A stretch of 8,619 bases of DNA from Paenibacillus sp. (GTDB lineage Bacteria; Bacillota; Bacilli; Paenibacillales; Paenibacillaceae): contig JAQSXN010000127.1 in NCBI GenBank assembly GCA_029256665.1, positions 1 to 8,619 on the forward strand. The letters run 5' to 3'. Below the pieces are notes generated by a model. It was not told where the DNA came from. It did not search any database and worked only from the letters and a program-made list of their open reading frames with translations. How positions within the stretch are numbered: position 1 is the first letter of the stretch; each line of letters opens with the position of its first letter. The position numbers were made by a program, and so were the translations under genes. This document shows, piece by piece, positions 1 to 5,379 of the stretch.

Positions 1-1
1 G

Positions 2-214
2 AAGTCACGGGAACGAGAGCGGCGGCTAGCTGAACAGACCATAAAAGGCTGGCGAGAATGGCCTTCAAAATACTCGCTGTGGTATTTCAACCCGTGGGGG
101 CCAACGTCTCAAGCTTGCCCCGCAGAGTGGTACGGTCAACCACTCGCGGGTGTTTGGAAAAATCATTGTTTTTACCAACCCACAAGCACAGAATGCGCGG
201 AAATTTACCGATAA
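2..214 (+). CDS. cwlJ: CwlJ-like spore cortex cell wall hydrolase, C-terminal part (5' end outside window)
   Basis: An open frame runs from the left edge to a TAA at 212-214 and encodes the last 70 residues of a protein. It contains SLWYFNPWGP, CPAEWYGQPL and KNHCFYQPT. These closely parallel the C-terminus of Bacillus subtilis CwlJ as I recall it (SLWYFRPQG, CPAQWYNQPF, KSHCFYQPT), including the RE..LA...I.GWR.WPSK stretch before it. CwlJ is a Hydrolase_2-family enzyme held in the spore coat that degrades cortex peptidoglycan during germination, in B. subtilis together with GerQ. The start and the N-terminal catalytic part lie outside the window, so completeness cannot be judged. The reading frame is intact and ends at the usual place for the family. 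It could be a SleB/CwlJ-type paralogue rather than the cwlJ orthologue. The gene is evidence for a spore-forming host and is not obviously linked to its neighbours. Confidence 0.85.
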   Translation, partial: KSRERERRLAEQTIKGWREWPSKYSLWYFNPWGPTSQACPAEWYGQPLAGVWKNHCFYQPTSTECAEIYR

Positions 215-517
215 AAACAATGCCAAATAATTAACACTTTGGTATGCCATCGACTACGGAAAGTTGCCTTAAAAGAAGCAGAGCCTCTTCTTAATAAGAG
301 TCCTCACCTGACTGTGAAAAAAAGGTGATCAATTAAAAGTAAGAACAGCGGCAGTCTAAGACTTTATTTATTAAGCCTTGGTCCGCCGCCGCTTCATTAT
401 GGTCCGATTGTTCATTTTCCTCATTAATAAGGCCGTGCCGCGCTCGCGAATCGTTCCAGTCGATTCGTGAGACCGCGGTACGGCCATTAAGACGTTTGCT
501 TTATCAATAATTTCAGG
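215..517. other. Intergenic region between cwlJ-like and LPMO genes
   Basis: About 300 bp separate the convergent stop codons of the cwlJ-like gene (+) and the LPMO gene (-). I see no credible gene. The stretch before 430 is AT-rich with only weak short inverted repeats, for example CTCTT/AAGAG at 285-300 and AGCGGC/GCCGCT at 347-393. The one strong structure is the hairpin at 431-485, listed separately. Confidence 0.7.
431..485 (-). terminator. Long hairpin downstream of LPMO gene, probable terminator
   Basis: The arms 431-453 and 461-485 are nearly complementary over about 23 positions: GGCCGT/ACGGCC outside, CCGCG/CGCGG in the middle and CGAATCG/CGATTCG inside, around a 7-nt loop. The hairpin begins 32 nt past the LPMO stop codon. 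On the minus strand it is followed by TTATTAAT, a weak U-rich tract. On the plus strand it is followed by ATTAAGACG, which is a poorer terminator tail. I infer a terminator for the LPMO gene that may also stop transcripts arriving from the cwlJ side. The stem is long for a simple intrinsic terminator, so a dispersed repeat element is an alternative. Confidence 0.5.
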
Positions 518-1861
518 TTAAACAAGCAGCCACAAAGCCAACACGTTGGACGGCTCCCAGCCGGTTAGCGACGTATGGGATTGTCTGCAGGTATATATGA
601 CTCCGTTGTAAGAAACGCGAGTGCCGGCCGTGTAGTGGACACCTGGCGCCCAAGGCGCTTCTGCCGGAGGCGCGGCGGTCGTGCCGCTGATATTGCTGGA
701 AACCGACGTATTGCCGGCGGAGTCGAACGCGACGACGCTAAACGAGTAAGTCGTCGAAGCCGATAGGCCGGTAACGGTATAATCCGTCGCCGATGCGGCT
801 ACCGTTGCGACGAGGGTCGAGCCGCGATAGATCCGGTAACCCGCGACGCCAACGTTATCCGTGGACGGACTCCACATCAACATCATGCTGGCAGACGTCG
901 GGGCTCCCATGATATGCAAACCCGGAGGCGCGGATGGAGCTAGCGTATCGACCGAGACCTGACCGGTCGTTACGGCAACGGTATTGCTGGACGCCGATTC
1001 GTTGCCGGCCGCGTCGACCGCCGTCACTTTAAACGAATAAGAGGTAGCGGACGTTAACCCGGTTAGCGTACGGGTCGTCGAAGCGGAAGGCACGGTCGTT
1101 AGAAGCGTGCTGCCGTTATAGATTTTGTAGCCGGTAACGCCGACATTGTCCGTCGACCCGGACCAGGTCAACGTAGCGCTAGTCGTGCCGACGTTAGACG
1201 CCGTTAAGCCTGAAGGAACGGTCGGAGCCGTCGTATCGGCAGGTCCGCTCGCGAATTGCACGTCGATCGCGTTGTAGAACGCATTGGCGGTGTTATCGAC
1301 GTCCCAGACGGCAAGAATGATATGATAACCCGTGCGGACAGGCACGTCGCAGTCATGGGATAACGTCATTGGCGGTTGAGCTCCGTTATAGTTAATCGTA
1401 CAGAACGGCGTCAGCTCGAGCTGATCGCGAGTGAGCGCTGCGTTCGGGTTCCAATTCGGTTTCGTTATGAAATACCGGAAGCTGGTCGACGCGTGGTTCG
1501 CCGTGAATTTCCACGTGAAGGTGCGCGTGCCCGGAGTCATCTGCACTTTGCTCCAACGCGTGCTGGATTGCTCGTCAAGCTTGGGAAATGCTCCGTTCGC
1601 GCTTGCAATCTTTCCGTCGGCCGGACCCGCATTCGGGAATCCTTTGGTCGTCTCCAGGCTTTGCGGTTCGTATACGATGCTGCCGCAGTCGGTATTGACG
1701 CCTTGCTTGCATAAGATGGAACGGCTGGCGGGAGCATCGACATAACCATGTGCGGACGCATATTGCGCAATAAGGAGAGAAAGCGCCATAAATACGACGA
1801 GCATGCCGATAGTTAAGATTGTGCGAACACCCATATTGCGGAGCGATGGACGAATCGTCAT
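518..1861 (-). CDS. Secreted AA10 lytic polysaccharide monooxygenase (chitin/cellulose-active) with two FnIII domains and CBM5/12
   Basis: This 447-residue protein has a signal peptide at about 1-37 (basic N-terminus, hydrophobic stretch 14-32, ending Ala-Ser-Ala). Cleavage would leave His38 as the mature N-terminus in HGYV, the hallmark of copper LPMOs. The AA10 domain spans about 38-205. His38 and His123 (in TANHA) are the expected histidine-brace ligands and Phe195 (NAFYNAIDV) the axial aromatic. Cys51/Cys59 and Cys154/Cys171 may form disulfides. Two related fibronectin type III domains follow at about 209-300 and 305-395, each with TDNVGV.GY.IY.GSTL. A CBM5/12 occupies 402-447, with Trp404, YNGVIYTC, GWEPSNV and a final LW. 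AA10 enzymes oxidatively cleave chitin or cellulose outside the cell; the CBM5/12 favours chitin, but substrate cannot be read from sequence. AGGAGG at 1871-1876 lies 9 nt before the ATG and fixes the start. The gene is transcribed alone, away from the oxidoreductase cluster. Confidence 0.93.
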   Translation of the reverse strand: MTIRPSLRNMGVRTILTIGMLVVFMALSLLIAQYASAHGYVDAPASRSILCKQGVNTDCGSIVYEPQSLETTKGFPNAGPADGKIASANGAFPKLDEQSSTRWSKVQMTPGTRTFTWKFTANHASTSFRYFITKPNWNPNAALTRDQLELTPFCTINYNGAQPPMTLSHDCDVPVRTGYHIILAVWDVDNTANAFYNAIDVQFASGPADTTAPTVPSGLTASNVGTTSATLTWSGSTDNVGVTGYKIYNGSTLLTTVPSASTTRTLTGLTSATSYSFKVTAVDAAGNESASSNTVAVTTGQVSVDTLAPSAPPGLHIMGAPTSASMMLMWSPSTDNVGVAGYRIYRGSTLVATVAASATDYTVTGLSASTTYSFSVVAFDSAGNTSVSSNISGTTAAPPAEAPWAPGVHYTAGTRVSYNGVIYTCRQSHTSLTGWEPSNVLALWLLV

Positions 1862-1870
1862 GAATGAAAT

Positions 1871-1876
1871 CCTCCT
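1871..1876 (-). promoter_or_regulatory. Ribosome binding site of LPMO gene
   Basis: The minus strand reads AGGAGG here, 9 nt upstream of the ATG at 1861. It supports this start over the in-frame Met codons at residues 10 and 20, which would shorten the signal peptide. Confidence 0.8.
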
Positions 1877-1973
1877 AATCGAATAGTAGTAGCCTGTCTG
1901 ATCTCGCAGGATGGCTTACCTTGCCGAAGTTGGTTCGCTTTCCTCCTTTCCTTGAAAGTGGAGCTCGACGATC

Positions 1974-1992
1974 ATGATACAATATGTATCAT
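1974..1992. promoter_or_regulatory. Perfect inverted repeat, candidate operator
   Basis: ATGATAC and GTATCAT (7-nt arms) flank AATAT, giving a 19-bp palindrome. It lies about 113 bp upstream of the LPMO start, a position that would suit an operator or an overlap with the LPMO promoter; TATGAT on the minus strand within it resembles a -10 element. The regulator is unknown. It resembles but does not match a Fur-type box. Symmetry and location are observed; regulatory function is inferred. Confidence 0.5.
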
Positions 1993-2039
1993 AATTGCGA
2001 AGAGCGGACGGAGGCATTGCGTCTGACTCTGACGTTATA

Positions 2040-2061
2040 TATAAACTCGTATGAGTTTATA
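2040..2061. promoter_or_regulatory. Perfect 22-bp inverted repeat, candidate TetR-type operator
   Basis: TATAAACTC (2040-2048) and GAGTTTATA (2053-2061) are perfect 9-nt complementary arms around GTAT. The AAACTC-n4-GAGTTT core is of a style often bound by TetR/AcrR-family dimers. It lies 179 bp from the LPMO start and about 465 bp from the first cluster gene. Poly-T is absent on both sides, so it is not an intrinsic terminator. No TetR gene is present in this window. Confidence 0.5.
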
Positions 2062-2137
2062 GCTCGCGCAATCGGATAGAAGTCATCCCCTTTTCTGTTT
2101 GGAGTGGGAAATTCATACAATCAACTTTCATATTCAG

Positions 2138-2143
2138 TATAAT
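2138..2143 (+). promoter_or_regulatory. Perfect TATAAT -10 candidate
   Basis: TATAAT occurs exactly here. The best -35 partner is weak (CATACA at 2114-2119, 18-bp spacing, 3 of 6 consensus bases). If used, it would drive the plus-strand cluster with a leader of about 375 nt that includes the 2160-2201 hairpin. The region is AT-rich, so chance occurrence is quite possible. Confidence 0.25.
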
Positions 2144-2159
2144 GGCTCAGGGTTAGATT

Positions 2160-2201
2160 CGGGAGGGGAATTATTAGCGCAATTCAAATTTCCCCCTCCC
2201 G
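2160..2201. repeat. GC-rich hairpin with AT-rich loop
   Basis: GGGAGGGGAA (2161-2170) pairs with TTCCCCCTCCC (2190-2200, one bulged C), extended by C2160-G2201, around a loop of about 19 nt. Neither strand has a T-tract after the stem, so it is not a standard intrinsic terminator. It could be a structured element in a long leader, a decayed terminator or a protein-binding site. Confidence 0.45.
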
Positions 2202-2458
2202 GCAACAAATTGTAACGCTGCTCGTCGGCCAAGTTGCGCGCGCCGATCTTCGATCTCGAGCGTCATATCGGAAAGGAACGGAACCGCGTACCGCTTGATG
2301 GCCAGTTCGTCGAAGTCGGGATACTGGTTATGACGAATCGGTACATAAAAGACCAACAATCGCCGCAGTTGCGACAATTTGAGAAGCCTTGCGTGAGGTC
2401 TGCCGATAGTCAAAGAAGACGATATCAAAAAAATCCAGTCCATCTGCTTTCCGCTCCA

Positions 2459-2487
2459 TTGTGGAACCGTCGCCGTTGCGCAATAAT
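2459..2487 (+). promoter_or_regulatory. Candidate sigma-A promoter for the oxidoreductase cluster
   Basis: TTGTGG (2459-2464) and AATAAT (2482-2487) are separated by 17 bp. The -10 matches consensus at 5 of 6 positions and the -35 at 3 of 6. The spacing and the short distance to the RBS at 2511 make it the better-placed promoter for the first gene, with a leader of about 30 nt. This rests on motif matching by eye only. Confidence 0.35.
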
Positions 2488-2510
2488 AGTGTTGTGCTAG
2501 AACAATACCC

Positions 2511-2517
2511 GGAAGGA
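2511..2517 (+). promoter_or_regulatory. RBS that selects a TTG start
   Basis: GGAAGGA lies 9 nt before the TTG at 2527. The two ATG triplets at 2517 and 2520 are out of frame, and the in-frame codons just upstream are TGA-AGC, so TTG is the first possible start. Starting there keeps the full nucleotide-binding strand at the N-terminus. Confidence 0.75.
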
Positions 2518-2526
2518 TGATGAAGC

Positions 2527-3636
2527 TTGCGCAAAATAAAGGTCGGCGTAATCGGATGCGGCATGATCAGCGGTATTTATCTGAAGAATTGTACGGAAAC
2601 GTTTAATTACATCATAGAAGTGAAAGCGGTTGCTGACCTTGTGCCCGAGCTCGCCCGCAGACGGGCGGAAGAATTCGGCATAGGCGCCGTCTACACCGTG
2701 GAGGAGCTGATAGCCGATCCGGAGATCGAAATTGTGCTTAATTTAACGGCACCCGCGGCACATGCGCCTATCAATAAGCTTGTGCTCGAAGCGGGCAAAC
2801 ACGTGTATACGGAAAAGCCTTTCGCATTGTCGCGCGAAGAGGCGGACGAGGTGCTGGAGATTGCGGAGGCGAAAGGTCTGCTCGTCGGCTGCGCTCCGGA
2901 TACCTTTCTTGGCGGCGGCATCCAGACATGCCGCAAGCTGATCGACGACGGATGGATCGGCAAGCCGTATGCGGCGCACGCGTCCATTATCATGGGCAAT
3001 GCCGGCGACGGCATGCACCCGAACTTCCAGAACTTCCTGAAGCTTGGCGGCGATCCCGTCATGGATATGGCGCCTTATTATTTGACGGCGCTCGTAGCGA
3101 TGCTGGGTCCGGTCAAGCGCGTAACGGGATCGGCGCAGCAGTTGCATAAGGAAATAACGGTTACGAACCCAAGGTCGCCAAGATACGGCGAGACGGTTCC
3201 GGTGGAGGCGCCTACCAATGTAACGGCAACGCTCGACTTCCACGGCGGCGCGGTCGCCAGCTTGCAAGCTTGCAAAGAAGCGTTCGGCTATGAGCCGCGC
3301 ATGGAGATTTATGGGACGCAAGGCATACTGTACGTGCCGGACGCCAACTTTTTCGGAGGAACGATCAAGCTGAAGACGGCAACGGGCGAGCTGAAAGAAG
3401 TGCCGTACTCGCATGGTTTTACGACCGACAGCAGAGGCATCGGCGCAGCCGACATGGCTCACGCGATCCAGAGCGGGCGGAGCAACCGCGCGAGCGGCAG
3501 GCTGGCGAGACATATTTTGGACATATCGCTTAGCATCTTCGAATCGTCCCGACAAGAACGACACTTAACGCTGCAATCGTCGATCGATCGGCCGGAGCCG
3601 CTGCCGCTCGGACTCAAATACAATTCGCTCGTTTGA
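2527..3636 (+). CDS. Gfo/Idh/MocA family NAD(P)-dependent oxidoreductase (GFOR-like catalytic Tyr)
   Basis: This 369-residue cytosolic protein has the family's usual length and layout. The N-terminal Rossmann fold begins at VGVIGCGMISG (6-16, GxGxxxG). The conserved EKP motif is at 96-98 (KHVYTEKPFALS), contributing the Lys that contacts cofactor and substrate. The C-terminal alpha/beta domain has GGDPVMDMAPYY (174-185). Where many relatives have D-x-x-x-H, this protein has Asp180 and Tyr184, as in glucose-fructose oxidoreductase. Family members oxidise a ring hydroxyl of sugars, inositols or glycosides with NAD(P); the substrate here cannot be deduced. It starts with TTG and heads a same-strand cluster, with 19 nt to the next gene. 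The sugar isomerase-like partner suggests that the keto product is passed on for isomerisation or elimination. Confidence is high for the family and low for the substrate. Confidence 0.93.
   Translation: MRKIKVGVIGCGMISGIYLKNCTETFNYIIEVKAVADLVPELARRRAEEFGIGAVYTVEELIADPEIEIVLNLTAPAAHAPINKLVLEAGKHVYTEKPFALSREEADEVLEIAEAKGLLVGCAPDTFLGGGIQTCRKLIDDGWIGKPYAAHASIIMGNAGDGMHPNFQNFLKLGGDPVMDMAPYYLTALVAMLGPVKRVTGSAQQLHKEITVTNPRSPRYGETVPVEAPTNVTATLDFHGGAVASLQACKEAFGYEPRMEIYGTQGILYVPDANFFGGTIKLKTATGELKEVPYSHGFTTDSRGIGAADMAHAIQSGRSNRASGRLARHILDISLSIFESSRQERHLTLQSSIDRPEPLPLGLKYNSLV
2621..2634 (+). promoter_or_regulatory. cre-like sequence inside first cluster gene
   Basis: TGAAAGCGGTTGCT differs from the Bacillus catabolite-responsive element pattern TGNAARCGNWNNCA only in its last base. 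It lies 94 nt inside the coding region; internal cre sites acting as CcpA roadblocks are known in Bacilli. A single near-match in coding sequence may be chance. Confidence 0.25.
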
Positions 3637-3655
3637 GCAAGGGGGAGAGGACGAA

Positions 3656-4417
3656 ATGAAAACATTTCCGATTGGCGTACAGCCCTATACGGTAAGGGAA
3701 GCGATGAGCCGCGATTACGAAGGAACGCTTAGGCGCCTTGCATCCATCGGGTACAAGGGCATTGAGCTTGGATTGCCGCCGGAGGGCGTAACGGTACAAG
3801 AGCAGAAGGAGTTGCTAAAGTCGCTTGGTCTGCACGTTGTGGGATCCCATGCCGGGTTCGATACGCTTGCGTTCGATGAGAATGCCATTATGGATTATCT
3901 GGACGAAGTAGCCGGCGGTAAGCACATCTCGATTTCGCTGCGTTTTGCGGACAAGGAGGACGTGCTTCGCAAGGCCGGCATCTGCAACGAGATCGGCGCG
4001 CGAATGTCGAAGCGCGGATACAAATTCCTCTACCATAATCATGACTGGGAGTTCGTGCGTTTTGATGGGAAATACGCGATGGATTGGTTTCTGGAAGCAA
4101 CGGATCCGGACTTCGTGGGGATGGAGCTCGATACGTATTGGGCTGCCAAAGCGGACGTGTCTCCCTCGGATTATTTGAGGACAAGACTGCAGGGGCGCTG
4201 TCCGCTGCTGCATATTAAAGATATGGAAGCCGGCGAAGAGCGGTATTTCGCCGAAATCGGCGAAGGCGTGCTTGATTTCCGGGATATCGCGGCCGCGGCG
4301 GAAGAGGCCGGCGTCGAATGGATGATCGTGGAGCAAGACGCCAGCAGACGGGATCCGTTCGAAAGCTTGAGCATGAGCTATAATAATTTGGCGGACATGG
4401 GACTGCTGCAGCGCTAA
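3656..4417 (+). CDS. Sugar phosphate isomerase/epimerase, xylose isomerase-like TIM barrel
   Basis: This 253-residue protein opens with GVQPYTVREAM and IGYKGIELG, the typical first strands of the AP-endonuclease-2/xylose isomerase-like TIM barrel family that includes IolE and IolI. Candidate metal and catalytic residues sit at expected strand ends: His127 and His129 (YHNHDWEF), Glu157 and Asp159 (GMELDTYW), His186 and Lys188 (LLHIKDM), Glu226 and Asp228 (IVEQD). Members isomerise, epimerise or dehydrate keto-sugars and keto-inositols using a divalent metal; some cleave 3-keto glycosides. The name is historical, and a phosphorylated substrate is not implied. There is no signal peptide. AGGGGGAGAGG just upstream of the ATG is a strong RBS, 19 nt after the previous stop, so co-transcription is likely. 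The preceding oxidoreductase is the probable functional partner. The family call is firm; the reaction is unknown. Confidence 0.9.
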   Translation: MKTFPIGVQPYTVREAMSRDYEGTLRRLASIGYKGIELGLPPEGVTVQEQKELLKSLGLHVVGSHAGFDTLAFDENAIMDYLDEVAGGKHISISLRFADKEDVLRKAGICNEIGARMSKRGYKFLYHNHDWEFVRFDGKYAMDWFLEATDPDFVGMELDTYWAAKADVSPSDYLRTRLQGRCPLLHIKDMEAGEERYFAEIGEGVLDFRDIAAAAEEAGVEWMIVEQDASRRDPFESLSMSYNNLADMGLLQR

Positions 4418-4423
4418 TGGAAA

Positions 4424-4428
4424 GGAGG
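4424..4428 (+). promoter_or_regulatory. Strong RBS badly spaced for GTG start of AraC gene
   Basis: AAAGGAGGGG (4421-4430) contains a perfect GGAGG. The distance to the first canonical in-frame start, GTG at 4451, is 22 nt, far beyond the usual 5-10. The codon at the ideal distance (7 nt) is ATC at 4436. See the related finding. Confidence 0.65.
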
Positions 4429-4450
4429 GGCGGGTATCGATCGCGAATAT

Positions 4451-5365
4451 GTGCGGGATGAGGTTTTGCCAAACGTCACCATAGCGGGCGACATCGTTAA
4501 ACGGGCGGGAACGGGGCTGGCAACGAGGACGATTCATGATTTTGAGCTGCTCTTGTTCCCCTATGGGACCAAAAGCGCGTACGTTCTCGAAGACCAAGAG
4601 ATATCGTTAGGCGAACCCGCTTTTATCGTCACTAGACCGGGAGAGCAACATAGTTACCGCTATGATCCTGCGCAGCCCTCGAGACATCTATTTGTGCATT
4701 TCTCATTCGAACATGCGGAAACGTCAATTCCGCCGCTTCGGATCCTAACGCGCGGCGGCCCGCCGGTCATCCGGACGAACGACGAGCTGCTCGCGGGCAT
4801 GATGAAACAAGTATTGCTGATCGCGTACCGTCATCCGAAACAGATTCGGCGGCGGGGAGGCCTAATGCTTATGTCGCTGCTCGAAGAGCTGGAAAGTCTT
4901 GTGGAAAATACGCCGCCTTCGTCCGCCGAGGAGACGTTCCCTCCCCAAATCGTCAAAGCGTTGGATTACATCGACAAACATTTGGCTTCTTCCTTATCGA
5001 TTGACGAGCTTGCCGCAAAGGTCGGGTGGACGCATGAGCATCTTTCCCGCAGCTTTGTCCGCTATACGGGGCGGTCGCCGAGGGAGACGATCATTTATCG
5101 CAAGATCGAGCGCGCGAGCCAGCTTCTCCTGCAGGATGATCTTAGCGTGAAAGAAATCGCCTATTCGCTCGGGTACGCTGACGAAAATTATTTTTACCGC
5201 GTGTTTAAACAGGTTAAGGGGATTACGGCGCTAGCCTACAGAAGCAAATACTACAACTCCTGGTACAGCGATCTGCACCCGGTTGGAGACGGCGATACGC
5301 CGTATCCCCAGAATCGGATTCTGTTCAACGCGGCGTTGCTCGCAGGGGAGCCGGCTCGCGACTAA
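4451..5365 (+). CDS. AraC family transcriptional regulator, cupin-type sensor domain
   Basis: This 304-residue regulator (from GTG) has an N-terminal cupin-like ligand-binding region at about 15-90, with the usual RPGE.HSY turn and HLFVHFSF strand, a linker to about 165, and a C-terminal AraC DNA-binding domain. The two helix-turn-helix units are LSIDELAAKVGWTHEHLSRSF (about 182-202) and LSVKEIAYSLGYADENYFYRVF (about 231-252), the second carrying the family signature. The usual Pro after G-I-T is replaced (GITALAYR), and a tail of about 35 residues follows. It lies inside the cluster, 33 nt after the isomerase and 14 nt before the next oxidoreductase, so it probably senses a sugar or inositol and controls this operon, most often as an activator. 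The true start may be upstream at ATC 4436, adding Ile/Met-Asp-Arg-Glu-Tyr; the frame stays open back to the previous stop at 4415. Confidence 0.9.
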   Translation: MRDEVLPNVTIAGDIVKRAGTGLATRTIHDFELLLFPYGTKSAYVLEDQEISLGEPAFIVTRPGEQHSYRYDPAQPSRHLFVHFSFEHAETSIPPLRILTRGGPPVIRTNDELLAGMMKQVLLIAYRHPKQIRRRGGLMLMSLLEELESLVENTPPSSAEETFPPQIVKALDYIDKHLASSLSIDELAAKVGWTHEHLSRSFVRYTGRSPRETIIYRKIERASQLLLQDDLSVKEIAYSLGYADENYFYRVFKQVKGITALAYRSKYYNSWYSDLHPVGDGDTPYPQNRILFNAALLAGEPARD

Positions 5366-5379
5366 CGAGGAATTCCAGC

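Larger units (their letters stand above)
1862..2526. other. Long intergenic regulatory region between divergent LPMO gene and sugar/inositol cluster
   Basis: These 665 bp separate two divergently transcribed units. They contain the LPMO leader with a weak hairpin (1889-1919), two perfect inverted repeats (1974-1992, 2040-2061), a perfect TATAAT at 2138-2143, a GC-rich hairpin (2160-2201), and a candidate promoter and RBS just before the first cluster gene. A minus-strand reading frame of 89 codons covers 2174-2443 with fairly coding-like codon use in its second half, but I recognise no family and see no good RBS. A plus-strand frame overlapping it at 2234-2500 is no more convincing. I treat this stretch as non-coding or as decayed sequence. 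Confidence 0.55.

Noticed and set aside
119..150. Strong hairpin CCCGC(A)GAGTGGT / ACCACTCGCGGG that looks like a structured RNA or terminator
   Set aside because: It lies wholly inside the cwlJ-like reading frame, is not followed by a T-tract and is explained by coding sequence.
164..222. Perfect 11-nt inverted repeat CATTGTTTTTA / TAAAAACAATG with a 37-nt loop, resembling a mobile element end
   Set aside because: The left arm is coding sequence of the cwlJ-like gene and the right arm includes its stop codon; no transposase or target duplication is visible. Probably chance in AT-rich sequence.
65..250. Minus-strand 61-codon frame
   Set aside because: Antisense to the well-supported cwlJ-like end; no recognisable protein.
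302..326. TCACCT/AGGTGA inverted repeat near an A7 run, considered as a terminator
   Set aside because: The A/T run lies in the loop rather than after the stem, so it does not have terminator geometry on either strand.
1930..1943. cre-like sequence in the LPMO leader (minus strand)
   Set aside because: Two mismatches at conserved positions, including the outer G; too weak to list as a site.
2743..3564. Long minus-strand open frame (273 codons) across the first oxidoreductase
   Set aside because: Arg-rich, low-complexity translation typical of a GC-rich antisense shadow; the plus strand has clear family motifs.
4417..4461. 14-codon frame starting at the ATG that overlaps the TAA of the isomerase gene, a possible leader peptide
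   Set aside because: It has no RBS of its own except the isomerase context, no sensible composition, and its own codons cover the RBS.
3815..4597. Long minus-strand open frame (260 codons) across the isomerase and AraC genes
   Set aside because: Antisense shadow of two genes with strong motifs; no domain seen.
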